Below are positions 38,074-47,435 of a stretch of DNA of 64,000 bases, one piece after another. The position numbers and the translations under genes are program-made. The stretch is from Oscillatoria sp. FACHB-1407 (GTDB lineage Bacteria; Cyanobacteriota; Cyanobacteriia; Elainellales; Elainellaceae): contig NZ_JACJSA010000004.1 of assembly GCF_014697545.1 (NCBI RefSeq), positions 124,001 through 188,000 on the forward strand, read 5' to 3'. Position 1 is the stretch's first letter. Each line of letters begins with the position of its first letter. The notes under the pieces were generated by a model. The model had not been told where the DNA came from. It searched no databases and saw only the letters and a program-made list of their open reading frames with translations.

Positions 38074-38485
38074 ATGTCTCACCACTTCAATTCACCTGCG
38101 GAAACCTGGAGAATTTGATGCCTTTAACAGTGCTCACCCGTTTGACTGGACTGCCCACGAGCGGGAACACGCAGTTGAGTATCTGACCAAAGTTGTTGCT
38201 ACTACCAGTGCGATCGCTGATCCACAGACCTATGCTGAACTGGTCACGGATACTTACTTTATTCCAGTGGCAATGCCCTATCAAGTCGGCACTCCAGCAG
38301 CTTTTTCGATGGGTGGTGTCAACAGTCGGTCATTGTCTGATAACGTTTACGACATTTTGATGACACGAGTTACCAACCGACCTATCTCAGCGGGAATTGA
38401 TCCACAACTGCCCCCAAAAGCCTTTCCCTATGTCAATGCTCCCCATCGTCGCAGCGATATTTCCCCCGTGATTAGTCGCTCTTAG
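38074..38485 (+). pseudogene. Remnant of a DUF4331 family gene
   Basis: ATG 38074 starts MSHHFNSP, the typical N-terminus of DUF4331 proteins, but the frame stops after 14 codons (TGA 38116). In another frame, from about 38099 to the stop at 38485, the sequence continues as the C-terminal end of the same family: IPVAMPYQVGTPAAFSMG, NSRSLSDNVYDILMTRVTNRP and FPYVNAPHR. A full gene would be several hundred codons longer, so the middle has been lost. An ORF using TTG 38069 spans the C-terminal part and could still be translated. Identification rests on motif recall; a profile search would decide. Confidence 0.65.
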
Positions 38486-38544
38486 CAGTCAATAGACAGC
38501 AGGCTTTGCAGCTAAACCATTAGACTTACAACAGCAGTACAACC

Positions 38545-39642
38545 ATGATGACTCTATCAACTGTGGGCAAACTTAATTCTTTTGCGACTGAGTCAGACCG
38601 CTGGGAAGCGATCGCCCAGCGATCTCCCAACACCGATGGCACGTTTTTCTATGCCGTCAAAACGACCGGAGTGTATTGTCGCCCCACCTGTTCATCCCGA
38701 CGACCCAAACGAGAGAATGTGTTGTTTTTTGAAAGTTGTGATGCAGCAGAGACAGCAGGGTTTCGCCCCTGCAAGCGGTGTAGTCCCCGTTCAGCCTCTC
38801 CGCAACAACAACAGGTTGAACGCATAGCGGAAGTTTGTAAGCAGATTGAAGTATCTGAGACGTTGCCATCGTTAGACGAGATGGCACAGATGGTAGGGCT
38901 GAGTCCTTATCACTTTCATCGTGTCTTTAAGGAAATTGTGGGTATTACGCCCAAGCAATATGCGATCGCCCAACGCACTAAGCGAGTTCGACAGCAGTTA
39001 CAGGAGAATACGACCGTGACTCAAGCTATTTACGACGCTGGATTTGAAACCAGTAGCACTTTTTATGAGCGGTCCACCGATTTGTTAGGCATGACCCCCT
39101 CCGACTATCAACAGGGAGCCAGTGGCATCGATATTCGCTATACAGTGCAGCCCTGCTGGTTGGGATGGGTACTGGTTGCCGCAACGCCAAAAGGGATTTG
39201 TGCGATCGCCTTTGGTGACACTCCAGAAACCCTTACGACTCAGCTCCAAGCCGATTTTCCTAAAGCACAATTTTCTGAAGGGAACGCGGAGTTTCAGACC
39301 TGGGTGGAGCAGGTGATTCAATTAATCGAAACCCCTCAACAAACGGTTGACTTGCCCCTCGATATTCAGGGAACAGCCTTTCAGCAGCAAGTTTGGCAAG
39401 CCTTACAGACCATTCCCCCAGGAACAACCGTTAGTTACGCTGAAGTAGCCCAACGTATTGGCAAACCCAAATCGGTGCGGGCTGTGGCAAACGCCTGTGG
39501 TAGCAACCACATTGCGGTGGCGATTCCCTGTCATCGTGTGGTCGGTAGCGACGGCAGTTTGCGGGGCTATCGCTGGGGGAGCGATCGCAAGCAAGCCCTT
39601 TTGGACAAAGAAAGTACGCTCAACCAGCCAAGCTTGTTCTAA
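38545..39642 (+). CDS. ada: Ada-type regulator / methylated-DNA methyltransferase
   Basis: 365 residues. The N-terminal Ada zinc domain takes methyl groups from phosphotriesters at Cys45 (GVYCRPTC); zinc ligands continue in RPCKRC. An AraC-type helix-turn-helix domain spans about 100-195 (LDEMAQMVGLSPYHFHRVFKE). The C-terminal O6-alkylguanine methyltransferase has the active-site IPCHRVVG with Cys329. All three parts of a bifunctional Ada are present, so it should repair alkylated DNA and activate the repair genes behind it. First gene of an alkylation-repair cluster with the 2OG oxygenase and AlkA-like glycosylase. Confidence 0.96.
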   Translation: MMTLSTVGKLNSFATESDRWEAIAQRSPNTDGTFFYAVKTTGVYCRPTCSSRRPKRENVLFFESCDAAETAGFRPCKRCSPRSASPQQQQVERIAEVCKQIEVSETLPSLDEMAQMVGLSPYHFHRVFKEIVGITPKQYAIAQRTKRVRQQLQENTTVTQAIYDAGFETSSTFYERSTDLLGMTPSDYQQGASGIDIRYTVQPCWLGWVLVAATPKGICAIAFGDTPETLTTQLQADFPKAQFSEGNAEFQTWVEQVIQLIETPQQTVDLPLDIQGTAFQQQVWQALQTIPPGTTVSYAEVAQRIGKPKSVRAVANACGSNHIAVAIPCHRVVGSDGSLRGYRWGSDRKQALLDKESTLNQPSLF

Positions 39643-39962
39643 TCAATTGAGCAACGGACACCCCATGTATAGCACCGTTCGCCTATTGTTAAGGATCTTG
39701 ACCCGACCAGAAGTACCCCTACTTGGAACCGATGCGAAGCGCGTCCTTGGGGTAACTCAAACACCTTCTGCTAGGGGGTTTGGGGGAGGTAGTGGCGTCC
39801 CCCAAGCGGGGTTTTGGGGGAGAATTCCCCAATGCTTGGTTCTTAAACTTATTGAAGTAACTGAGTGTCTAATTGGAAGAAGCAGAGATGTGTATGCACA
39901 AGAGCCTTAGCAGGGAGAGGTTGAAAGGGGTCCTATGTATAACCTTCAAAACTTAGATTAGT
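39643..39962. other. Intergenic region
   Basis: 320 bases between ada and the oxygenase. A G/C-rich stretch at 39765-39835 has CCCCCAAGCGGGGTTTTGGGGG, able to form a hairpin. No gene seen. Confidence 0.5.
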
Positions 39963-40703
39963 ATGCTTTTACCTCATGACCCAACCACACATACTTCATC
40001 GATCGCCCAGAGAGTCAACACCATTGACTGGTTAACGATTCTACAAACCCTCGATCGCCAGGGGTTTGCAACCCTCAACTCGCTATTAACCGTAACAGAA
40101 TGCCAGCAACTAGCTTATTCCTACAGCGATGACACTTTGTTTCGCAGTCGGATTGTGATGGAGCGATATCGGTTTGGACATGGAGAATATCAATATTTCG
40201 CGTATCCGTTGCCATCACAGGTTCAGAGCTTGCGGGAGAGTGTTTACCCTCAATTAGTGCCGCTAGCCAATCAATGGCACAGCATTTTAGGAATTGAGAC
40301 TCGTTTTCCTGACCAACTCGGTCGCTTCTTAGAAACTTGTCATCAAGCAGGTCAAATCCGACCTACGCCGTTGTTGTTGAAGTATGAGGTAGGCGACTAC
40401 AACTGTTTGCATCAAGACCTGTATGGCGAGCTAACCTTTCCATTTCAGGTGGCGATCGCTCTGAGTGAACCTGGGCGCGACTTTTTGGGTAGTGAATTTG
40501 TGCTGACGGAGCAGAAGCCTCGTTCTCAATCACGGGTGCATGTGGTCAATCTGCATCAAGGAGATGCGGTGATCTTTGCAGTGAATCATCGTCCTGTCCA
40601 GGGAACAAAGGGCTTTTATCGGGCCACTCTAAAACATGGAGTGAGTGCGTTGCATTCTGGAAGGCGATTTTGTTTGGGAATTATCTTTCACGATGCCGCT
40701 TAA
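39963..40703 (+). CDS. 2OG-Fe(II) oxygenase, Ada-associated
   Basis: 246 residues. The iron ligands are likely the HQD of NCLHQDLYGELTF and the distal His in TLKHGVSAL, with Arg of SGRRFCLGIIFHD binding 2-oxoglutarate; this is the jelly-roll fold of 2OG dioxygenases, but not the AlkB sequence type. Position between ada and an alkA-like gene suggests oxidative removal of alkyl groups from nucleic acid (inference). It overlaps the next gene by 11 bases. Confidence 0.88.
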   Translation: MLLPHDPTTHTSSIAQRVNTIDWLTILQTLDRQGFATLNSLLTVTECQQLAYSYSDDTLFRSRIVMERYRFGHGEYQYFAYPLPSQVQSLRESVYPQLVPLANQWHSILGIETRFPDQLGRFLETCHQAGQIRPTPLLLKYEVGDYNCLHQDLYGELTFPFQVAIALSEPGRDFLGSEFVLTEQKPRSQSRVHVVNLHQGDAVIFAVNHRPVQGTKGFYRATLKHGVSALHSGRRFCLGIIFHDAA

Positions 40704-41346
40704 CTCCATGCAATCACCATTCCCTGATGATCTGGTGCTGCCCAGTCCTGAGTTGAGACAGGCAGTAGAGATGGTGTGTGAGCGCGATCGCACCTTTCGC
40801 AAAATCGAGACGGAGGCAGGCGCACTCATGGTTCGTCGTTGGTTGCCTGGGTTCCCCTCGCTGGTGCGAATTATTGTGGGACAACAGGTGTCATCAAACG
40901 CGGCACGAGCAATTTTTGGGCGGTTGACCCAACAGATTGAGCTAACCCCTGCTCAATTGGCGCAATGCCCAGAAGTCACCCTCAAACAAGTGGGCTTGAG
41001 TCAAGCCAAGATCGCGACCTGTCAACGGTTAGCTGAGGCAATTTTGACAGACCAATTAAACCTGGAGAAACTAACCCTACTGCCTGACTCGCAGGTGATT
41101 GAGCAACTGACTCAAATCAAAGGGATTGGGGTCTGGACGGCAGATGTGTACTTGCTGTTTTGTTTGCAGCGTCTAAACAGCTTTCCGGCTTCTGACTTGG
41201 CAATTCAAGTGGGCTATCAACGGCTCAAATCCCTGAGCGATCGCCCCACTCGTCAGCAATTACTGTCCCTCACTCAACCGTTGGAACCCTATCGTGGAGC
41301 AGTGGCTCATCTACTCTGGCACTATTACCGATTTCTCGCTCGGTGA
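40693..41346 (+). CDS. DNA-3-methyladenine glycosylase, AlkA-like
   Basis: 217 residues from ATG 40693, which overlaps the oxygenase stop; ATG 40708 is an alternative. HhH-GPD fold: helix-hairpin-helix LTQIKGIGVWTADVYLL, followed by the catalytic Asp in NSFPASDLAIQVGYQRL. Excises alkylated bases in base-excision repair. No C-terminal iron-sulfur cluster. Translationally coupled to the oxygenase. Confidence 0.93.
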   Translation: MPLNSMQSPFPDDLVLPSPELRQAVEMVCERDRTFRKIETEAGALMVRRWLPGFPSLVRIIVGQQVSSNAARAIFGRLTQQIELTPAQLAQCPEVTLKQVGLSQAKIATCQRLAEAILTDQLNLEKLTLLPDSQVIEQLTQIKGIGVWTADVYLLFCLQRLNSFPASDLAIQVGYQRLKSLSDRPTRQQLLSLTQPLEPYRGAVAHLLWHYYRFLAR

Positions 41347-41469
41347 TAGGTGCATTATTTCTTCAAAAAATAATTGAGCTTTTCCTGAAAATTCTGGGGC
41401 AATGTTGCATAACTCCCTCCTCAATCAGAGATATAGCTGTATGAGTGTTCCGCAAATGGAGAGTTAGCC

Positions 41470-42519
41470 ATGTGTCCCCAACATTTGATTTCACTGCTGA
41501 CCCACGCTCCAGCGATCGCCCTGGCGGTGTTGCTGCGTTCCTTCCGCCCTTGTTTTACGCTGACCCGCAACTGTCGAGTAGAGGCAGACTGCTTGCAGAA
41601 ACAAGGTTGGCAATATTACGAACAACGCTGCTGGACAGAAGCCGAACGACTGTTTCAACAAGCATTGGTCTTGCGACGGGCGATTGGTGATGGAGTGGGG
41701 ATGACAGAAATACTTCTGATTTTGGGATTGATGGCATATCAGCAGCGTGAGTTTGTCAAAGCCATTCATTACTATCAACAAGCGTTCAAACTGAGTAAAG
41801 CCACTTGCTACATAGCAGGTATGGGTGTGAGTGCCAGCCATATTGGTTTGATCTATCGACAGTTAGAGCGGCACTCCTGGGCGTTGGTAGCTTATCAACA
41901 CGCACTCAAAGCGTTTGCTGAAGCCGATGATTACCTGGCAGTGGGGCAAACGCTGCAAAATCTGGCGATGACTTATGCCGATTTAGGGCAATTGAATCAA
42001 GCCCAGCAATATTACAAATTGTCTTCACAGCTTTTACAAGAAATCGTAGACCCAGTTGAGGCGGTAACTCATAACGAGTTGTCACTACATCAACCCATTC
42101 CTTCATCGACTCTGACAACCATGCTACAAACCACAATGCAAAACAGTCCAGATCTACCAAACGGCAGTTCGATTGCCTTGCCCCTCAATGCTGTGAATGC
42201 CTCTGCCAACGACCTGCAAGAATCGCTAGAAACTTATAAGAGCCTGGACGATTTACACCGAGAAGCGGTTAACCTGCATACTGTAGCGGCTATTTATGAG
42301 CGAGACGGGTTGTACCTATCTGCGCTCGCTCACGAAGAGCAAGCTCTAGCGATATTTCAGCTATTAGGGGATCAAGTGGCGATCGACGAGACGTTTCATA
42401 ATCTCGGCAAACTTCACGAACGGTTAGGACACCGCAAAGCCGCGATGCGTTGTTATGAACGAGTCTTAGGGAACTTGTTTAAGGCGATGCCCGATGCACC
42501 CAATGTTGTCAATGTTTAA
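41470..42519 (+). CDS. Tetratricopeptide repeat protein
   Basis: 349 residues with TPR units at about 45-80 (GWQYYEQRCWTEAERLFQQAL), 85-120, 125-160, 165-185 and two more at 270-335 (HEEQALAIFQLLGDQVAIDETFHNLGKLHERLG). A Ser/Thr-rich linker separates the two groups. The N-terminal 25 residues are moderately hydrophobic. GGAG lies upstream. A protein-protein interaction scaffold; partner not known. Confidence 0.82.
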   Translation: MCPQHLISLLTHAPAIALAVLLRSFRPCFTLTRNCRVEADCLQKQGWQYYEQRCWTEAERLFQQALVLRRAIGDGVGMTEILLILGLMAYQQREFVKAIHYYQQAFKLSKATCYIAGMGVSASHIGLIYRQLERHSWALVAYQHALKAFAEADDYLAVGQTLQNLAMTYADLGQLNQAQQYYKLSSQLLQEIVDPVEAVTHNELSLHQPIPSSTLTTMLQTTMQNSPDLPNGSSIALPLNAVNASANDLQESLETYKSLDDLHREAVNLHTVAAIYERDGLYLSALAHEEQALAIFQLLGDQVAIDETFHNLGKLHERLGHRKAAMRCYERVLGNLFKAMPDAPNVVNV

Positions 42520-42562
42520 GAGCTATAGCCATCTGGCTTCCTCATCTCCGGTTGTGCTGGGA

Positions 42563-43750
42563 TTAAGGCATCAGATCGTTTGGATCAAATCCTCGCATCC
42601 GCAAGTGCTCATTCCAGTTCCATTTCTCTAAAAAGAATCGCTTGGTGGTGAGATATCCCTGCCGATAGAGAATATTCTTTTTATCATTTGAGAGGTCAAA
42701 TTCAGTCGCGGTGACTTTAGCCGCAGTGACATCGATGTTGATCACGCGACCTTCATCCCGTTGGTTCAAGTGATAGCGATCGCGTGCCACCATCATCGTT
42801 TTAAACATGCCACCTAACAAACCAAAGGGCCCCGTGATATTGTTTGACTGCTTCAGGCTATCTTCAACCAACCGCAGACCAAACGTGGGCCAGCGAGGAC
42901 ACTTCTTAACACTGACTTTGGGTGCCTCTCCGTTGGAGCCTTTGACATCAGGGGGGGGCACATCGTAGAGCCACAGCGGAAAGTTGCTGAGAATGCCACC
43001 GTCCACAATCTTACGTTTGCGATCGCCCAATTCCCCCGGTTCAAAAAAGAGAGGAATGCTCATCGACAGGCGTACTGCTTCAGCAATGGGAAAGTCATCG
43101 GGAGTCTTAAGCTTGAGTTGCTGTTGCAGCGATCGCTTTTGGGGATCGTCCGAATCGGAATACACTAGGTCATCAGGGAGCACCAACATTTCACCCTTGC
43201 TGATGTCTGAGATCACGACCTTGAGTTCTAAGCCACTGGGGTTGGCTTTGATATCCGCAAAGGTAGCTAACCCGCGTCGTTTCAAATTGCTGTCGAGCCA
43301 TGCCCGAAATGGCTCTGAGGAATATTGCCCCAACTTACGAGCCAGCAAGAGAAACAGCATCATTTGCACGGGCGATCGCAGGTCATCTGCCGGATTGCCA
43401 TTGAGAATCAGCCAACTCGTTTTTTTCGTGAGAAATTGCATGAAATCCATGCCACCCACAACCTGCTCCAGATCATCGATCTGAAAGTCAGCCGCCACAA
43501 ACGCTGCCGTAATGGCACCTGCCGAGGTTCCCGCCAACTTGCGCCAGCGAAACCCCAGATCTGCACAACACCGCAACGCCCCTAAAAACGCAATGCCTCG
43601 AACTCCGCCCCCTTCAAACACGCCATCAATGTAAATTTGGTTATCTTGAGATGAAGGAGGTGGCATACGAGTCAGAATCTCTGCCTTTTCGTCAGGAGTG
43701 ATGCGTAAGCCAGGTTCCTTTAAAACTTGCTCAAAACTCCAATCTGCCAT
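42563..43750 (-). CDS. Patatin-like phospholipase
   Basis: 395 residues from ATG 43750 (GGAGGGG upstream; a longer start at 43771 is less likely). Oxyanion motif EGGGVRGIAF, nucleophile GTSAG (Ser in KLAGTSAGAIT) and the DGG of IVDGGILSNFP complete the Ser-Asp dyad of the patatin acyl hydrolases. Cytoplasmic lipid hydrolase; substrate unknown. Some patatin proteins are effectors in phage-defence systems, but no such partner is next to this one. Confidence 0.94.
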   Translation of the reverse strand: MADWSFEQVLKEPGLRITPDEKAEILTRMPPPSSQDNQIYIDGVFEGGGVRGIAFLGALRCCADLGFRWRKLAGTSAGAITAAFVAADFQIDDLEQVVGGMDFMQFLTKKTSWLILNGNPADDLRSPVQMMLFLLLARKLGQYSSEPFRAWLDSNLKRRGLATFADIKANPSGLELKVVISDISKGEMLVLPDDLVYSDSDDPQKRSLQQQLKLKTPDDFPIAEAVRLSMSIPLFFEPGELGDRKRKIVDGGILSNFPLWLYDVPPPDVKGSNGEAPKVSVKKCPRWPTFGLRLVEDSLKQSNNITGPFGLLGGMFKTMMVARDRYHLNQRDEGRVINIDVTAAKVTATEFDLSNDKKNILYRQGYLTTKRFFLEKWNWNEHLRMRGFDPNDLMP

Positions 43751-43920
43751 GTAACCCCTCCAGTAGCTCAAACTCTAGAACAATTGCACCTCCTAGAGCA
43801 TCTCACAGGCTCCCCATTAAACTGTAAACTTGTCAACTCTCTTAATAAGGAATAGTGACAAGAAAGACTAAAAGAAAGGAAAAGTAGGTCAAGTTAGGTC
43901 AAGTGGCGATCGCCCCATCC

Positions 43921-43976
43921 TTTACCCTTTACCCTTTACCCTTTATCCTTTACCCTTTATCCTTCACCCTTTCCCC
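43921..43976. repeat. TTTACCC heptamer array at the 3' end of alr
   Basis: Eight tandem seven-base words, TTTACCC x4, TTTATCC x2, TTCACCC and TTTCCCC, resembling telomere-type repeats. The alr stop codon (TAA, 43950-43952) is inside it, so the array supplies the last residues and the stop. Confidence 0.92.
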
Positions 43977-45161
43977 GGTTTCACTCTTTTCTCTCTTTTC
44001 CTGATTTACGGTCAACCGGGGTAGACGATGCTTAAAGCCACAGAGAATCTCCCAGGAAATTGTGTTGAGGCTGGTTGCCCAATCATCGGCAGAGAGGTAA
44101 TCGTTTCCATCCTGCCCTAACAACGTCACAACCTCACCCACCTGCAAATCAGGGATGGCACTGACATCGAGCATCAGTTGATCCATTGTGATTGCACCAA
44201 TTTGGCGGACTCGTTGCCCTCGGATCAAAACCTCCAGACGGTTCGACAGATTGCGGGGCACTCCGTCGGCGTAGCCAATCCCCACGACAGCCAGCAGCAA
44301 GTCGCGATCGGCGATGAACTTGTAGCCATAACTGACTCCTGTGCCTGCGGCGATCGCCTTGACCTGGGTCACCCGTGCCTTGACTTGCAGCACCGGGCGC
44401 AGCGCAACGGTTGAGGTCAGATGAGGAGCCGGATGCAAGCCGTATAAGCCCAAGCCCACCCGCACCATGTCGTAGTGCAATTTGGGATCAGCCAACGTTG
44501 CAGCGGAATTGGCGAGATGCAGACGAGGTGGCTTAATGCCAACTGCTCGAACCTGGGCGATCGCCTCTTGAAAGCGGTGGTGCTGCAACTGCATGATGGT
44601 CGGGTCGGGATCATCAGCGGTTGCCAGATGGGAGTAAAGACTGGCAATGCGGAGGTGAGGGGCGCGCTGTACCCGTTGGGCAAACTCGGCAGCTTCCTGC
44701 CAGGGGGCACCTAAGCGAGACATGCCCGTGTCAATTTTGAGGTGAACGGGTAATGGTGGCAGGGATAGCTCGTCTAGTGCCTCGGAGAAGACCAGGACTT
44801 GCTTGGCGGTACAAAGGGTCGGTTGCAGGTGCCATTGGGCGATCGCCCTGACCTGCTCTGCCGTGTTCGCGGCTCCTAACAGCAGAATGGGGGCTTGAAT
44901 TCCAGCTTCTCGTAGTTCGATCCCCTCTGGAATGGTCGCCACCCCCAGCCAGGTCGCCCCATGCTGCAAAGCTGTCTGAGCAATTGTCACAGCCCCATGA
45001 CCATAGGCATCCGCTTTGACTACCGCCATCAGGTCGGTTTTAGGGGATAGCCACTGCTTCAACTGCCGCACATTGTGAGCCAACGCCGCCCGGTCGATCT
45101 CAACCCAGGCGCGATCGCGCTGCATTGGGGTCAGGCTCGGCGTATGTTCCCAACTCAACAT
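43950..45161 (-). CDS. alr: Alanine racemase
   Basis: 403 residues from ATG 45161 (GGAGG upstream; GTG 45185 is an alternative). The PLP lysine is in MAVVKADAYGHG near residue 47. The second catalytic residue, Tyr of GVSYGYKFIADRD, and GIGYADGVPRNLSNR are also present. Makes D-alanine for peptidoglycan. The C-terminal end (EKREKSETGERVKDKG) is low in conservation and partly encoded by the heptamer array. Confidence 0.96.
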   Translation of the reverse strand: MLSWEHTPSLTPMQRDRAWVEIDRAALAHNVRQLKQWLSPKTDLMAVVKADAYGHGAVTIAQTALQHGATWLGVATIPEGIELREAGIQAPILLLGAANTAEQVRAIAQWHLQPTLCTAKQVLVFSEALDELSLPPLPVHLKIDTGMSRLGAPWQEAAEFAQRVQRAPHLRIASLYSHLATADDPDPTIMQLQHHRFQEAIAQVRAVGIKPPRLHLANSAATLADPKLHYDMVRVGLGLYGLHPAPHLTSTVALRPVLQVKARVTQVKAIAAGTGVSYGYKFIADRDLLLAVVGIGYADGVPRNLSNRLEVLIRGQRVRQIGAITMDQLMLDVSAIPDLQVGEVVTLLGQDGNDYLSADDWATSLNTISWEILCGFKHRLPRLTVNQEKREKSETGERVKDKG

Positions 45162-45303
45162 AACCACATCACTCCTCCACCACACACACCACTTAACAGG
45201 TCAATCACATCCCCACGATTTCGGGTGTTTATCTAAACAACCCGTTAGACTTCGTGCCAACTATGTTACTATCGATGAAACAATTCTTCTCAATCAGCCA
45301 TCG

Positions 45304-45801
45304 ATGGGCAAGGTTCTGGTGTTAAACGCCTCCTACGAACCGCTCAATATCACGAGTTGGCGAAGAGCGGTCGTGTTGCTGATCAAAGGGAAGGCAGAAC
45401 AGGTTGAGCACAATGGTAAGCTCGTCTATGGCAAACTGCCTCTGCCCTCGGTGATTCGTCTGCGTCATTATGTCCGGGTGCCCTACAAAGAAATTCCCCT
45501 CACTCGTCGTAATATCCTTCATCGGGATGGTCATTCTTGTCAGTACTGTGGCTACTCTGGAGATGACTTGACGCTCGATCACGTTATTCCGCGATCGCGT
45601 GGGGGAGGCGATTCCTGGGAAAACATCGTCACGGCGTGTGTCCGTTGTAATGTCAAAAAGGGTAGCCGCACCCCTAAAGAGGCAAATATGCTCTTACGTC
45701 ATCCACCTCATCGCCCTCACAGCGGGTTGTACTTTGAGGTCACGAAACACATCAAAAGTGGTGTCCATCAGGAATGGCAGAAATACGTCATTGGCATCTG
45801 A
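45304..45801 (+). CDS. HNH endonuclease family protein
   Basis: 165 residues. HNH core with the zinc pair CQYCGYSG, then LTLDHVIPRSRGG (metal His), then WENIVTACVRCNVKKG. The N-terminal part VLNASYEPLNITSWRRAVVLLIKGKAE is the family found in almost all cyanobacteria. Domain and length are standard; the cellular role is not established. Confidence 0.93.
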   Translation: MGKVLVLNASYEPLNITSWRRAVVLLIKGKAEQVEHNGKLVYGKLPLPSVIRLRHYVRVPYKEIPLTRRNILHRDGHSCQYCGYSGDDLTLDHVIPRSRGGGDSWENIVTACVRCNVKKGSRTPKEANMLLRHPPHRPHSGLYFEVTKHIKSGVHQEWQKYVIGI

Positions 45802-46150
45802 CCTGCCTCACTGGTTTAACAACGGCGTCACGCTTCCTGTCGTGTATTGCCTGTAAAACGTGTGACCATTCGGTCAACGGTGGCTTGATTCTGATGAAAG
45901 CACGTCTTGAGTTCCTAACCTTTGTCGCTACTCGAGTAAACGCTTAGCCGCTACATCAGTTGCTATTCAAGGCTACTCATCTCATACCCAGGTCTACACA
46001 TGGGATAGATCTGAATCTATAGATAGGGTGTTAATTCCTTCTTTTTTTGCAAAGATCAAGAGGTAAGACATCCAGCGACACGGCTAGTCTCTAGGCGTGC
46101 CCCATAACAAGCAGAGTTCACCTGAGCTTTTAACACTTGATTATTTTCGT
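45802..46150. other. Intergenic region upstream of the DHH gene
   Basis: About 350 bases. A short palindromic run AAAACGTGTGACCATTCGGTC and a T-rich segment near 46040 are all I can see. The true DHH start may be GTG 46097 within this stretch. Confidence 0.45.
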
Positions 46151-47428
46151 ATGCAACCCAATTCACTAAAGTCTAAATCGATTGAGAGTCTGCCTGTCTT
46201 GACGGAACCTGCATCGTTAGGTTCCGGCTCAGAGGTTAAAGTTGTCAATGCTGTGGAGCTTGATGCTCCAGCTACCCGGGTAGATTGGGGACATACGACA
46301 CCCCAGGCACGCCGTCTTACAGAGCAGAAGGTGGATGAACTGCGGCGAGTTTTAGAGGGGCATCGGGGCGATCGCCATCTCGCCGTGCTGCAAGACTTCC
46401 CCGATCCAGATGCACTCTCCTGTGCCTGGGCATATAAGCTAATCGCCCAACAGTTTGATATTCGCTGCGACATCGTTTACGCGGGCGCGCTGAGCCACCA
46501 GGAAAATATTGCGTTGGTCAAGCTGATGGGCATCCCCATCCAGCGGTGGAATATCCAAACCGCAAAAGAAAAAGATTTGTCGGTCTATCAGGGCTGTGCC
46601 TTTATCGACAACCAGGGCACCACGACCCAACTCCTGCCTTTGTTGGAACACAGTGCCATCCCCATCACCGTTGTGATCGACCACCACACCATGCAGGGGG
46701 AACTGAAGTCCGAATTCCATGACATTCGCTCCCAAACCCGTGCTACCGCCACCATCTTTACCCAATACCTACAGGGCGGGCTGCTCAAACTAGACAGCAG
46801 CAACGGGGAGCATGTCAAGTGTGCAACGGCTCTGATGCATGGCATTCGCTCTGACACCAACCGTTTGATGCAGGCACAAGAGGAGGACTTTTTAGCGGCG
46901 GCTTACCTCAGTCGCTTCTATGACAGTCAGTTGCTCAACTCGGTGTTGCAAGCGTCGCGATCGCGCCGAGTCATGGATGTAATTGAGCGATCGCTGCGGA
47001 ATCGGATCTTGCAAAACAACTTCTCGATCGCTGGCGTAGGCTACCTACGGTATGACGACCGGGACGCCATTCCCCAGGCGGCTGACTTCCTCGTGACAGA
47101 GGAAAACGTCCATACGGCTGTGGTCTATGGCATCGTTCACGATGAGGATGAAGACCTGGAAATCGTCATCGGTTCCCTCCGCACCAGTAAGCTGACACTC
47201 GACCCCGATGAATTTATCAAAGAGGCGTTTGGGCAAGACACGCAGGGACGTTTCTTTGGCGGTGGGCGATCGATGGCAGGCGGTTTCGAGATCCCCATGG
47301 GTTTTTTGTCTGGTTTTAACGAAAGTCAGGAGTATACCAGGTTAAAATGGGAAGTCTTTGACGCACAGATCAAGCAAAAACTATTGCGCTTGGTCAATCC
47401 TGAAAATGGTGTAATTCGCACCGACTGA
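46151..47428 (+). CDS. DHH family phosphoesterase
   Basis: 425 residues from ATG 46151, with GTG 46097 as an alternative start. The N-terminal DHH motifs are VLQDFPDPDALSCAWA (D-x-D), FIDNQGTTTQ and the DHH triad IDHHTMQGE. The C-terminal DHHA1 domain ends with FGGGRSMAGGFEIPMGF. The family includes oligoribonucleases and 3'-phosphoadenosine-5'-phosphate phosphatases; which reaction applies here cannot be told. SixA follows after 7 bases. Confidence 0.92.
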   Translation: MQPNSLKSKSIESLPVLTEPASLGSGSEVKVVNAVELDAPATRVDWGHTTPQARRLTEQKVDELRRVLEGHRGDRHLAVLQDFPDPDALSCAWAYKLIAQQFDIRCDIVYAGALSHQENIALVKLMGIPIQRWNIQTAKEKDLSVYQGCAFIDNQGTTTQLLPLLEHSAIPITVVIDHHTMQGELKSEFHDIRSQTRATATIFTQYLQGGLLKLDSSNGEHVKCATALMHGIRSDTNRLMQAQEEDFLAAAYLSRFYDSQLLNSVLQASRSRRVMDVIERSLRNRILQNNFSIAGVGYLRYDDRDAIPQAADFLVTEENVHTAVVYGIVHDEDEDLEIVIGSLRTSKLTLDPDEFIKEAFGQDTQGRFFGGGRSMAGGFEIPMGFLSGFNESQEYTRLKWEVFDAQIKQKLLRLVNPENGVIRTD

Positions 47429-47435
47429 CCCCAAC

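Noticed and set aside
39458-39910. Plus-strand ORF of 150 codons overlapping the end of ada
   Set aside because: Frame-shifted shadow of the Ada methyltransferase domain that runs on into the G/C-rich gap.
42563-43750. Patatin as part of a CBASS-type phage-defence system
   Set aside because: No cyclase, Cap2/Cap3 or similar genes adjacent; the neighbours are metabolic.
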